Source: an uncultured Anaerobiospirillum sp.
GTDB lineage: Bacteria; Pseudomonadota; Gammaproteobacteria; Enterobacterales; Succinivibrionaceae
Assembly: GCA_944390115.1 (NCBI GenBank)
Contig: CALXOW010000009.1
Location: 1 to 64,000 of the forward strand
Direction of reading: 5' to 3'
Length of the DNA: 64,000 nt
Shown here: piece by piece, positions 44,727-53,095 of the stretch
How the letters are laid out: each line of letters opens with the position of its first letter
Position numbering within the stretch: the stretch's first letter is position 1
Translations under genes and position numbers: made by a program
Notes under the pieces: generated by a model
What the model was told of the DNA's origin: nothing
Seen by the model: the letters and a program-made list of their open reading frames with translations, nothing else
Databases searched by the model: none

Positions 44727-45443
44727 GTGAGCGAATTTGTCCTCAAGCCCATTGGGCGGATTCGCACACCCTATGGCCAGAAGTTTGCGGTGCCCCGCCA
44801 GCCGGGCCTGGCGCCTGCGGCCTGTGAAATCGAGCTCTTTAAGCCGTATTGCGATCCGCAGGCGGTGGTCGGGCTTGAGGGTTTTTCCCACCTCCACGTC
44901 ATCTTTGTCTTCGACCAAGAGCCTGAGCAGGACACTTTTCGCCCTATGGTGCGGCCACCGCGCCTGGGGGGCAATCAGCGCGTGGGAGTCTTTGCCTGTC
45001 GCAGCCCCAACCGCCCTAATCGCTTAGGGCTTTCGGTGCTCAAGCTCAACCAGATTGAAAACAGAAACGGGCGCATTGTGCTGCACGTCGAAGGCGCGGA
45101 TATGGTCGATAACACCCCGATTATCGACATCAAGCCGTACATCCCCTTTGTCGATGCTATCCCTGAGGCCCAAGGCGGCTTTGCCCAGCAGCCTCCGGTT
45201 CAAAAGCAGGTGGTCTTCAGTCCCAAGGCGCAGGAGCAATTAGCTGAGCCCACCTGGGTTCACCTGAACGAACAGCGCGCCCTGCTCGAGAGCATCTTGG
45301 CGCAAGACCCGCGTCCTGCTTATAAGCAAAAGGAAGCAGATGGCAAGGACTATGCGGCGCTCATCCTAGGCGTCAATGTGCGCTTTAGCGTGAACACCGA
45401 TACGGTCACGGTGCTGAACTTTGAGGCCCCGCCCCAAGACTAG
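44727..45443 (+). CDS. trmO: tRNA N6-threonylcarbamoyladenosine methyltransferase TrmO
   Basis: Methylates t6A37 of tRNA-Thr with SAM. 238 residues: IGRIRTPYGQKFAVPRQPGLAP, LEGFSHLHVIFVFDQ, RPPRLGGNQRVGVFACRSPNRPNRLGLS and GADMVDNTPIIDIKPYIPFVDA are the TsaA/TrmO core. Start is GTG 44727, immediately after the rcsF stop, so the pair is likely cotranscribed. Confidence 0.93.
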   Translation: MSEFVLKPIGRIRTPYGQKFAVPRQPGLAPAACEIELFKPYCDPQAVVGLEGFSHLHVIFVFDQEPEQDTFRPMVRPPRLGGNQRVGVFACRSPNRPNRLGLSVLKLNQIENRNGRIVLHVEGADMVDNTPIIDIKPYIPFVDAIPEAQGGFAQQPPVQKQVVFSPKAQEQLAEPTWVHLNEQRALLESILAQDPRPAYKQKEADGKDYAALILGVNVRFSVNTDTVTVLNFEAPPQD

Positions 45444-45492
45444 ACCCAAGGATCTCTCCTCAAGCTTGCCGCAAGGGCGCTCCGCCCTAAGA

Positions 45493-45650
45493 TCGCTCCA
45501 GGGTGAGGGCGTCCCGGCGAGAGGGCGTCCCTGCGTGAGCGCTCCAGGGTGAGGGCGTCCCTGCGTGAGCGCTCCAAGGTGAGGGCGTCCCTGCGTGAGG
45601 GCGTCCCTGCGTGAGCGCTCTAGGGTGAGGGCGTCCCTGCGTGAGCGCGC
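45493..45650. repeat. Tandem 30-nt repeat, about five units
   Basis: Unit GCGCTCCAGGGTGAGGGCGT followed by CCCTGCGTGA, repeated head to tail with partial 14-nt duplications (GGGCGTCCCTGCGTGA). GTGAGCGCTC and GGGCGTCCC give local dyads. It fills most of the 373-nt gap between trmO and the next gene. The unit is a multiple of three but no conserved gene reads through it. Confidence 0.9.
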
Positions 45651-45816
45651 TCGAGCTCAGCAGGAGAGACGGGCGCCCTAGGGCGCGCAAAGTGTGAGCT
45701 GGCGCGGGCGGCGCTAATATTTCCAGCAAGGGATCTTGGGGGCTCTAAAGGGGGCGCTATAATCACCAAAGACTGTGCCTTGGGCGCGCGTTAGGGAGCT
45801 TTCTTTAGGTGAGCGT

Positions 45817-47106
45817 ATGAGCAAATACAAACATCTTCTCTGGGATATCGACGGTACTTTGATCGATACCTACATGGCCAATATCGTCAGCATCATTGAG
45901 CTGCTCGATCGTTATCAGCCAGGGCATAACTATACTATCGAGAACTTATCCTATATCTTCGGCTTACCGGGCAAGGAAGCGCTGCGTGAGCTGGGCGTGC
46001 CTGAGGACAAGATGGCTTCAGTCATGGACGAGTGGGAAGGCTTAGTACGCGCGCGCTGCGCTATGTGCAAGGTCTTTGACGGCATTATCCCTGTCTTAGC
46101 CTTCTTAAAGAACCAGGGCTATCACATGGCCTTAGTGACCTCGCGTACGCGCAACGCCAATATGGGTGGACCTTTAGGCGGCTATTTGCCGGAGCCGGTG
46201 GCCCCATATATCGAGCGCTGCGTCTGCGCTGGTGATACCCCACGCCCAAAGCCATTCCCTGATCCTTTACTTCACTATATGGAGATCACCGGGGCAAGCC
46301 GTGATGAGGTGCTCTACATCGGTGATACCGCGACCGACTTACAGGCCGCCCAGAGTGCGGGGGTCGATTTTGCGTTGGCCTTATGGGGCTATCGCGGCAA
46401 GCAATTCTTACGTTGTGCCCACTACGTACGCAGCCCATGGGAAGTGGTCTCGGTGGTAAGCGCCAAGGAGCCAGATCTCAGCGTTGCTGGGCAAATGCAC
46501 CGCTGGGCCCGTGAGATCAACGCGATCGGCCAAAATGGTCTTGCTTACGTGAAGGATGTCTTTGACAAGGAGCGCTATGAGCGCCTGTGCGACCTGGCTG
46601 CCGAGATGGCCAGCTACTACATCGATGAAGATGTAAAGGTCATCCGCAAGGAGTGGCTGGTCGACGGCTACAAGACACCGCAGGTTGATACCCGTGCCGC
46701 GATCTTCGATGAGCAGGGCCGCATCTTGATGGTCAAGGAGAAGCGCACTGGTAAGTGGAATCTGCCTGGCGGTTGGTGCGATGAGAACCTCTCGATTGTC
46801 CAGAATGCCTTAAAGGAAGTGCGGGAAGAGGCGAGCATGGAGGCCGTGGCGCTGCGCCTGATTGCGGTGCATGATCGCAACCGTCACAACAATCCTGATA
46901 CCATTTGCGGCTGTCTCAAGGTCTTTATCGAGTGCGCCCCAGGACCAGGCTCCTTTGAGAACAATGTTGAGACCGACGAACGCCGCTACTTTGCGCGCGA
47001 CGAAATTGCCGGGCTCAATTTGCGCACCACGACGTGCAGCTTAGATCAGATTGAGATGTGCTTTGCCTGCCATCAAGACCCTAACTGGCGCACCGTGATC
47101 GAATAA
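45817..47106 (+). CDS. HAD phosphatase-Nudix hydrolase fusion
   Basis: 429 residues in two domains. Residues 1-215 are a HAD hydrolase of the phosphoglycolate-phosphatase type: WDIDGTLIDT with nucleophile D10 and D12, VTSRTRNANMG (motif II), KPFPDP (motif III Lys) and YIGDTATDLQAA (motif IV). Residues about 225-429 are a Nudix module with the helical N-terminal part RWAREINAIGQNGLAYVKDVFDKER seen in some ADP-sugar pyrophosphatases. Its Nudix box, GGWCDENLSIVQNALKEVREE, keeps the EVREE metal site but replaces the usual first Glu with Leu. AGGTGAG precedes ATG 45817. Together they could hydrolyse a nucleotide-sugar and then the released phosphate (inference). Substrate unknown. Confidence 0.85.
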   Translation: MSKYKHLLWDIDGTLIDTYMANIVSIIELLDRYQPGHNYTIENLSYIFGLPGKEALRELGVPEDKMASVMDEWEGLVRARCAMCKVFDGIIPVLAFLKNQGYHMALVTSRTRNANMGGPLGGYLPEPVAPYIERCVCAGDTPRPKPFPDPLLHYMEITGASRDEVLYIGDTATDLQAAQSAGVDFALALWGYRGKQFLRCAHYVRSPWEVVSVVSAKEPDLSVAGQMHRWAREINAIGQNGLAYVKDVFDKERYERLCDLAAEMASYYIDEDVKVIRKEWLVDGYKTPQVDTRAAIFDEQGRILMVKEKRTGKWNLPGGWCDENLSIVQNALKEVREEASMEAVALRLIAVHDRNRHNNPDTICGCLKVFIECAPGPGSFENNVETDERRYFARDEIAGLNLRTTTCSLDQIEMCFACHQDPNWRTVIE

Positions 47107-47139
47107 CAAGAAGAAAAACGAGATAAGGAGGCCAAAATC

Positions 47140-47886
47140 ATGCGCTTTCTCGTAGATTTGCATACCCACACGCTGGCCAGCCAGCACGCCTACAGCACCA
47201 TCAAGGAATACGTCGAGGCGGCTGATGACAAGGGCATTGCCATGTTCGCCACTACCGATCATGGCCCTGATCTCGAAGATGGCTGCCATCCATGGCATTT
47301 TGGTAACCTGCGTACTATTCCGCACATCATCGATAAGATTGCGATCTTGCATGGCGTCGAGTGCAATATCCGCAAGGATGGCAGCGTGGATCTTGATGAC
47401 CACTACTTAAAGCGCATGGATATCGTGCTGGCGGGCTTTCACGAGTCCTTAGCTCCGACCACCAAGGAAGAGCACACCGCGATCTTAAAGCGCGTGATTG
47501 AGTCAGGTCAGGTCGACGTCTTAACCCACTTGGGCAATCCCGCCTATCCTTTTGACATCCAGGAAGTCTTAACTTGCGCCAAGGAGCACAATGTCGCCAT
47601 TGAGCTCAACAGCTCCTCGGGCATCAACACCCGCCGGGGCAGCCACCCTAATTGCGTGGTTATCGCCAAGATGGCCCAACAGCTGGGCAATACCATTGCC
47701 TTAGGCTCGGACGCGCACATCTGCTATCGCTTAGGTGATTTCCGCGAGGTCGAGAGTGTCTTGGAGGAGTCGGGGATTGGCTATGATCACATCATCAACA
47801 CCAGCCCAACCAAGGTCTTAGACTTCTTAGAGAGCCGTGGCCACGCCCCAATCGAGTCCCTGCGCAAGTTTTTTACTCCGTTCTAA
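47140..47886 (+). CDS. ycdX: PHP-domain phosphatase YcdX
   Basis: Metal-dependent phosphatase of the PHP superfamily. 248 residues: DLHTHTLASQHAYSTIKEY, FATTDHGPDLEDGCHPWHF, HGVECNIR, VLTHLGNPAYPFD, ELNSSSG and ALGSDAHICYRLG supply the metal-binding His/Asp/Glu residues in the YcdX order. AAGGAGG precedes ATG 47140; the 33-nt gap suggests cotranscription with the HAD-Nudix gene. Physiological substrate not established. Confidence 0.9.
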   Translation: MRFLVDLHTHTLASQHAYSTIKEYVEAADDKGIAMFATTDHGPDLEDGCHPWHFGNLRTIPHIIDKIAILHGVECNIRKDGSVDLDDHYLKRMDIVLAGFHESLAPTTKEEHTAILKRVIESGQVDVLTHLGNPAYPFDIQEVLTCAKEHNVAIELNSSSGINTRRGSHPNCVVIAKMAQQLGNTIALGSDAHICYRLGDFREVESVLEESGIGYDHIINTSPTKVLDFLESRGHAPIESLRKFFTPF

Positions 47887-47930
47887 GCCCTGGCGCAATC
47901 ACAATCAGCGCACAGCGGTAAGGGCGCCCA

Positions 47931-47971
47931 CCAAGGCCAGCAAGCTCAACTTGCTGGCCTTGGTGTGTTTG
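47931..47971 (+). terminator. Terminator after ycdX
   Basis: CCAAGGCCAGCAAG and CTTGCTGGCCTTGG form a perfect 14-bp stem with loop CTCAA, followed by TGTGTTTG. Confidence 0.8.
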
Positions 47972-48076
47972 CCCGCTCGGGGGAGGCTGAGTGAGCGCTC
48001 AGCGCAAAGTGAGCGCAAGGATTGCATGGAGCTGCCGTTGTAATAGATAAAGAACCCCCAGATAAGGAGGCCCGCC

Positions 48077-48625
48077 ATGGAATTGCATCACCTAAAAGAG
48101 CATCTGCGCCTGTGGCAGATGAATCAGCTCTGCGCGCGCCGCGTGGTGCGTAAGCACAACACCGAGCAATTTGGTGAGCTGACCTTTTGCACGGGGCAAG
48201 TGAAGCACTTAAAGGAAATCCAAGCCTTACATCTGCGCCTGTTTAAGGTACCGATGCTCAATTGGCTCGTGTGGCTTTATCGCTTCAGAAGCCCGCAGCT
48301 CGTGTCCTTAGCCTTAAATCAAGAGGGCAATGTCGTCGGCTACGAGTGCTTTATGATTAACGAAAGCGAGGTGAGCGATAACATCCTGCACAGCGTCTAT
48401 GTGGGCGTGGATGAGGCCTATCAGGGCAAGGGTGTCGCGACCGCGCTGCGTAGCTACTCCATTCGCACCTACGACTTTGGCAATCTCACGGCGCTCTCGA
48501 CCGTGGCCGGAACCCATGACATCAAGGCCTTACGCTGCGCCCAAAAGGCCGGTTACGCCATTGAGAAGGCGTCCTTAAAGCCACCGGGGCACTACTTAGT
48601 GCGCCACCTGACCTTGGGCCGTTAA
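48077..48625 (+). CDS. GNAT-family acetyltransferase
   Basis: 182 residues. VGYECFMINESEVSDNILHSVYVGVDEAYQGKGVATALRSYSIR is the acetyl-CoA-binding core (motif A, QGKGVA). ALRCAQKAGYAIEKA is motif B. The first 45 residues form an extra basic N-terminal helix region. AAGGAGG 8 nt before ATG 48077. The downstream bidirectional terminator ends it against ettA. Substrate not recognised. Confidence 0.8.
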   Translation: MELHHLKEHLRLWQMNQLCARRVVRKHNTEQFGELTFCTGQVKHLKEIQALHLRLFKVPMLNWLVWLYRFRSPQLVSLALNQEGNVVGYECFMINESEVSDNILHSVYVGVDEAYQGKGVATALRSYSIRTYDFGNLTALSTVAGTHDIKALRCAQKAGYAIEKASLKPPGHYLVRHLTLGR

Positions 48626-48861
48626 GACCCAGCGGGCCCTGTGCCCGTGGCGCCTGAGACAGAACCCACAACGCATATTTGGCACCAGAGCTAACGAATT
48701 AAGTAAAGCCCCTTATTTTCGCGGTTTTACCACATGCATCCATGGGGTGGAGGTTATGCTTTTATGGGCAGTACACCGCCATGACGCGTTAAGATTGGCT
48801 TGTAATGGCCATTCCTAGAAAATCGATTTTCTTGGTGCCAAATGTGCGCCACAAGATCCCA
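48626..48861. other. Intergenic region without a gene
   Basis: Includes AAAATCGATTTT, a 12-bp palindrome near 48820-48833, and CATGCATCCATGGGG. No gene or clear promoter recognised. Confidence 0.4.
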
Positions 48862-48893
48862 AAGAAAAAAGCGCCGTACGGCGCTTTTTTCTT
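48862..48893. terminator. Bidirectional terminator
   Basis: AAGAAAAAAGCGCC GTAC GGCGCTTTTTTCTT is a perfect 32-nt palindrome with A- and T-tracts on both sides. It serves the GNAT gene (+) and ettA (-), which converge on it. Confidence 0.92.
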
Positions 48894-48935
48894 GAGTTAG
48901 AAGGGCAAGTAGAGGCTACTTGTTCAAAGTAGATA

Positions 48936-50600
48936 CTACTTGGCGACTTTCTTGAACTTCATGCGGTGCGGTTGAGCTTCTTCGCCTAATTCCTTCTTCT
49001 TCCAGGCCTCGTACTCAGTGTAGTTGCCCTCGAAGAAGCGGACCTTGCCCTCATCACCGTAGTCTAAGATGTGGGTGGCGATACGGTCTAAGAACCAGCG
49101 ATCGTGCGAGATCACCATAGCCGAGCCTGGGAACTCGAGTAAGGCGTTTTCCAGCGCACGTAAGGTCTCAACGTCTAAGTCGTTGGTCGGCTCGTCTAAT
49201 AACAGCAGGTTGCCGCCAACTTGTAACAGCTTGGCCAGTTGCAGACGACCGCGCTCACCTCCGGAGAGATCGCCCACGCGCTTTTGCTGATCGGTGCTCT
49301 TGAAGTTGAAGCGACCGATGTAAGCACGCGATGGGATCTCGTAGTTGCCGATGCGCAGAATGTCTTGGCCGTGGGCGATTTCCTCAAAGACGGTGTTGTC
49401 GTCCTTCATATCATCGCGGAACTGCTCGACGTAAGCGGTAACTACGGTATCGCCTAACTTAATCTCGCCTGAATCCGGCTTCTCAATACCGGTGATCATG
49501 CGGAATAAGGTCGACTTACCAGCACCGTTCGGGCCGATAATACCGACGATGGCACCCTTAGGCAGGGTGAAGGAGAGATCGTCGATCAGCACTTGGTCAT
49601 CATAGGCCTTGCACAGATTCTTGACCTCTAATACCGAGTCACCTAAACGTGGCCCAGGTGGAATGTACAGCTCGTTGGTTTCGTTACGACGCTGGTACTC
49701 AACCGAGGACAGCTCTTCAAAGCGGTTTAAACGCGCCTTGGACTTGGCTTGACGGCCACGGGCACCGGAGCGTACCCACTCTAATTCGCGCTCAATCGAG
49801 CGGCGGCGGGCGCTTTCGGTATTCTCTTCAATCTGGAGGCGTTGATCCTTTTGCTCAAGCCAGCTGGAGTAATTGCCCTGCCAAGGGATACCCTCGCCAC
49901 GGTCTAACTCTAAGATCCAGCCTGCGACGTTATCTAAGAAGTAACGATCGTGGGTGACTGCGACCACAGTGCCTGGGTACTGATGTAAGAACTGCTCTAA
50001 CCAGTCTACCGACTCAGCGTCTAAGTGGTTAGTTGGCTCGTCGAGCAGGAGCATATCAGGGCGCTCTAGGAGCAGGCGGCACAGGGCGACACGACGGCGC
50101 TCACCACCAGAGAGGACCTTAATCTTACGCTCGAAGTTAGGCAGACGCAGGGCATCAGCAGCGCGCTCGATTTGGCTGTCGAGGTTGTGGCCATCATGGG
50201 CTTGGATTACGGCTTCAAGCTGAGCTTGCTCCTTGGCTAAGGCGTCGAAGTCAGCGTTTTCATCGGCGTAAGCGGCATAGACTTCATCTAAGCGCTTTAA
50301 GGCTGCGGTGACTTCACCGAAGGCCTCTTCGATGACCTCTTTGACGCTCTTCTCAGGATCGAGTTTTGGCTCCTGAGGCAGATAGCCAATCTTGATACCA
50401 GGTTGTGGCCGGGCTTCGCCTTCATACTCTTGATCCACACCCGCCATGATCTTGATCAGGGTGGACTTACCGGCACCATTTAAACCTAACACACCGATCT
50501 TGGCCCCTGGGAAGAAGGACAAGGAGATGTTGTTTAGGATTTGTCGCTTCGGTGGGACAACTTTGCCCACGCGATTCATAGTAAAGATGAATTGAGCCAT
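48936..50600 (-). CDS. ettA: Energy-dependent translational throttle protein EttA
   Basis: ABC-F ATPase that binds the ribosomal E site and gates entry into elongation according to ADP/ATP. 554 residues: MAQFIFTMNRVGKVVPPKRQIL is the EttA start. Two ABC domains have GLNGAGKST and GPNGAGKST, LSGGERRR and LSGGERGR, LLLDEPTNHLD and LLLDEPTNDLD; the arm lies in the first domain and a basic linker (SGARGRQAKSKARL) between them. ATG 50600 follows GAGG; upstream in-frame sequence lacks homology. Confidence 0.96.
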   Translation of the reverse strand: MAQFIFTMNRVGKVVPPKRQILNNISLSFFPGAKIGVLGLNGAGKSTLIKIMAGVDQEYEGEARPQPGIKIGYLPQEPKLDPEKSVKEVIEEAFGEVTAALKRLDEVYAAYADENADFDALAKEQAQLEAVIQAHDGHNLDSQIERAADALRLPNFERKIKVLSGGERRRVALCRLLLERPDMLLLDEPTNHLDAESVDWLEQFLHQYPGTVVAVTHDRYFLDNVAGWILELDRGEGIPWQGNYSSWLEQKDQRLQIEENTESARRRSIERELEWVRSGARGRQAKSKARLNRFEELSSVEYQRRNETNELYIPPGPRLGDSVLEVKNLCKAYDDQVLIDDLSFTLPKGAIVGIIGPNGAGKSTLFRMITGIEKPDSGEIKLGDTVVTAYVEQFRDDMKDDNTVFEEIAHGQDILRIGNYEIPSRAYIGRFNFKSTDQQKRVGDLSGGERGRLQLAKLLQVGGNLLLLDEPTNDLDVETLRALENALLEFPGSAMVISHDRWFLDRIATHILDYGDEGKVRFFEGNYTEYEAWKKKELGEEAQPHRMKFKKVAK

Positions 50601-50973
50601 GAAATCCTCAGGGAAAAAATTCTGGGGCAATTTTAGCAATTTTAGGCCACTAAAGCCATGAAAAAAGCCCGATTTGGCGCCATTTTTCCCCGAAAACAAA
50701 GCAAAAACCGAGAACCTCAGCAAGCAGGGCGCAAGGCACAATAAAAGGGCGCCTTCATCCTAGCAGCAGGCCGCCACAACGGCCGCTCTGCTCAGCTCCA
50801 AAGGGAGGCCTAAGCAGAGGAAATAGGGCCGTGAACTGACGGCACAGGATAGGCCCGAAGCCTGGCCCAAAGTCAGGCCAACCCCAGGCCTAAAGCAGGT
50901 CAAAAGGCGGGGCCATGGGCGGCCGAGCGTGGCCAGATCTTGCCGCTTGGGCCGCGCCCATGGGCCTAAATTC
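50601..50973. other. Gene-free region upstream of the flagellin promoter
   Basis: GC-rich, with scattered AGGCC/GGCCT motifs (AGGCCTAAGCAG, CAGGCCAACC, CAGGCCTAAAGC) that can pair with one another. Would hold the minus-strand ettA promoter and any activator sites for the sigma-54 promoter; none could be assigned. Confidence 0.35.
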
Positions 50974-50974
50974 T

Positions 50975-50989
50975 TGGCATATTCCTTGC
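50975..50989 (+). promoter_or_regulatory. Sigma-54 promoter for flagellin
   Basis: TGGCATATTCCTTGC has the -24 GG and -12 GC exactly 10 nt apart, matching TGGCAC-N5-TTGC at nine of ten consensus positions. It lies about 380 nt upstream of the flagellin start, which gives an unusually long leader. Sigma-54 control of flagellin is usual in polar flagellates (FlrC-type activation). Confidence 0.65.
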
Positions 50990-51368
50990 GTTGCTTGAGC
51001 GGTCAGTCTTTGCTACAAAGCTGACTTAAGAACTTGCAAGAGGGCTATAGGGGGCCCGACTGTAAGCCTGCTCTGAACCTGAGCCGTCTACCTAAGATGA
51101 CCAGAATTTTGTTTCGGGATGGCAGGTGCCTTACGCAAACTTGGGCCTTGTCAGAGCATTGTGACTGAAGTGTTCGCGCTTAAGGGAAATGAGAGAATCC
51201 CACAGGCGGTGCCGCAAGGTGCCAGAGCACGTAAGTTGTAAAGCTCTCGACAAGAGGGCTAGAGCCGTACCTCAAAGCAAACTCTAACCGAGGGCGCCCA
51301 AAAGGACGGCTCGACCTCCCCTAACCTAAGAGAGCGCTCTTAGGGTCACCCACATTGGGAGTTTGACG

Positions 51369-52352
51369 ATGTCGCTTTTTATCAACACTAACATCTCTTC
51401 GCTCACCGCACAGCGCGCAGCCCAGCGTGCTAACGATAAGTTAGATGCTGTCTTTGAGCGTTTAGCCTCCGGCAACCGCATTAACTCGGCCAAGGATGAT
51501 GCGGCGGGCATTCAGGTCGCCAACAACCTGACCACCCAGTTAAACGGCTTAAACCAAGGCAATCGTAACGCCCAAGACGCGATTGCGTTTGCGCAGACGG
51601 TAGAAGGTGCCTTAGATGAAGTCACCAATATGCTCCAGCGCATCCGCACCTTAGCCATTCAGGCTGCTACCGCCACCACCACGAGTGCTGATCGCGGTAG
51701 TATCCAAGCCGAGGTCGACGCCTTAACCGACGAGATTTGCCGTATCTCCGACGAGACCACCTTTGCCGGTGCCGATATGTTAAACGGCAATGCCAGCATC
51801 GTGCGCTTCCAATGCGGCCCAGATCCATCGTCGATCATCGAATTTGATTTAAGCAACCCATACGATGTCGATGGCCTCTCTGATTTAGCTGAAGCATTTG
51901 CTCCAAGTCAGACTTTGCCGCAAGGCACTGTGGTCGATGGTAAAGCTTTGACTGCCGCCACTGAAGTTAAAGGCATTATTAAGGGCGAGGATGGCTCCAT
52001 TCATACCTTAGATGCTTTATTTAAAAATCTTGGCGCAAACTCCGGCATTAGCTTAACCACAGCAGAGAATGCTGAGTTAGTCTTAGGTGGTATTGATTAC
52101 TTGATCTCGGCCGTCGATCGCACTCGTGCCGATTTAGGTGCGATGCAGAACCGCTTAGAGTCGACGGTGCGCAACCAAGACTCGATCAAGGAAAACGTCA
52201 TGGACTCGCGCTCGCGTATCCAAGACACGGACTTTGCTGAGGATACGGCCAACTTAACGCAGTTCCAGATTATCCAGCAGGCGACTGCAACTATTCTGAC
52301 CCAGGCCAACCAGCGTCCACAGATTGCGCTGTCCTTAATCAGCGGCAACTAA
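51369..52352 (+). CDS. Flagellin
   Basis: Filament subunit. 327 residues. The D0/D1 N-terminus (SLFINTNISSLTAQRAAQRA, RLASGNRINSAKDDAAGIQVANNL) and C-terminus (MQNRLESTVRNQDSIKENVMDSRSRIQDTDFAEDTANLTQFQIIQQA) are canonical. The variable middle is short (about 140-230). The terminal helix ends LSLISGN rather than the usual LSLLR/LLG. GGGAG 8 nt before ATG 51369. No neighbouring flagellar genes, so this copy stands alone. fliC/flaA naming cannot be decided. Confidence 0.95.
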   Translation: MSLFINTNISSLTAQRAAQRANDKLDAVFERLASGNRINSAKDDAAGIQVANNLTTQLNGLNQGNRNAQDAIAFAQTVEGALDEVTNMLQRIRTLAIQAATATTTSADRGSIQAEVDALTDEICRISDETTFAGADMLNGNASIVRFQCGPDPSSIIEFDLSNPYDVDGLSDLAEAFAPSQTLPQGTVVDGKALTAATEVKGIIKGEDGSIHTLDALFKNLGANSGISLTTAENAELVLGGIDYLISAVDRTRADLGAMQNRLESTVRNQDSIKENVMDSRSRIQDTDFAEDTANLTQFQIIQQATATILTQANQRPQIALSLISGN

Positions 52353-52450
52353 CAGAATTCGAGGCTTCCAGCCTCATTCCGGCCAGAGCGTGAGCGTGCT
52401 CCTCGCAAGAGAAAAACGCTCGACATACAAACTCCTTTTTGTTGAGACCA

Positions 52451-52491
52451 AAAACCATCACTTGCACTTTTAGGCGCGGTGATGGTTTTTT
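52451..52491 (+). terminator. Terminator after flagellin
   Basis: AAAACCATCAC pairs with GTGATGGTTTT across 17 nt, followed by further T. Confidence 0.85.
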
Positions 52492-52596
52492 ATTTGGGTG
52501 CTGGTGGCCATTAAGTTGGGGCATCACGAGCCCGGTGGGCCCAAGGGCGGCGGAGAGATTTGGGGCGTTGTAGGTGATGCTGGGCCCAAAAACGCG

Positions 52597-52618
52597 AAAA
52601 GAGCCATGCGGCTCTTTT
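52597..52618 (-). terminator. Terminator after tmRNA
   Basis: AAAAGAGCC GCAT GGCTCTTTT on the minus strand, perfect 9-bp stem running into T, 28 nt past the tmRNA 3' end. Confidence 0.85.
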
Positions 52619-52645
52619 CTCGGTGGCAGCTTACTGCCTGAAATC

Positions 52646-53008
52646 TGGTGGAGGTGGTGGGATTTGAACCCACGTCCCAAGAGACTCTACCATCAGTACT
52701 ACATGCTTAGACATCTCTTTAATCTTAATACCAGCTGCGGAGAGTCACGCCACTGAGTATCCAGCTTGAAAAAATCTTTAATGCTTCCACCTCAAGCGGG
52801 GCTTCCACACGAGCTAGTGAGAAACTGACACCGGATTTGCTAGACGACACTAGCAGGGCCTAACACCGATGGCTTTACGCAGGTTATTAAGCTGCTAAAG
52901 CGTAGTTTTCGTCGTTTGCGACTATTTTAATGGACTTTTAACGAGGCAATCCGCCCTCGACATGCACCTCAGGCTCGGTAACTCCCGGTCGAATCCAGAA
53001 TCACCCCC
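52646..53008 (-). ncRNA. ssrA: tmRNA (SsrA)
   Basis: 363 nt with encoded CCA. The minus strand starts GGGGGTGATTCTGGATTCGA and ends in the tRNA-like T-arm GTTCAAATCCCACCACC. Acceptor strands GGGGGTG and CACCTCC pair. The tag frame at 52890-52919 encodes ANDENYALAA followed by TAATAA, identical to the E. coli tag. It rescues stalled ribosomes with SmpB (gene not in the window). Confidence 0.98.
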
Positions 53009-53095
53009 AAAGCTCGTAACAATCTAACACACTTGATAGGTAAGATTCAACTATTTTTTCCTTTATTTTTTTCTCTTAGCAGGCGGTTGTCTGGT

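Noticed and set aside
45493-45650. CRISPR array
   Set aside because: Units are contiguous and degenerate with no unique spacers, and no cas genes are present.
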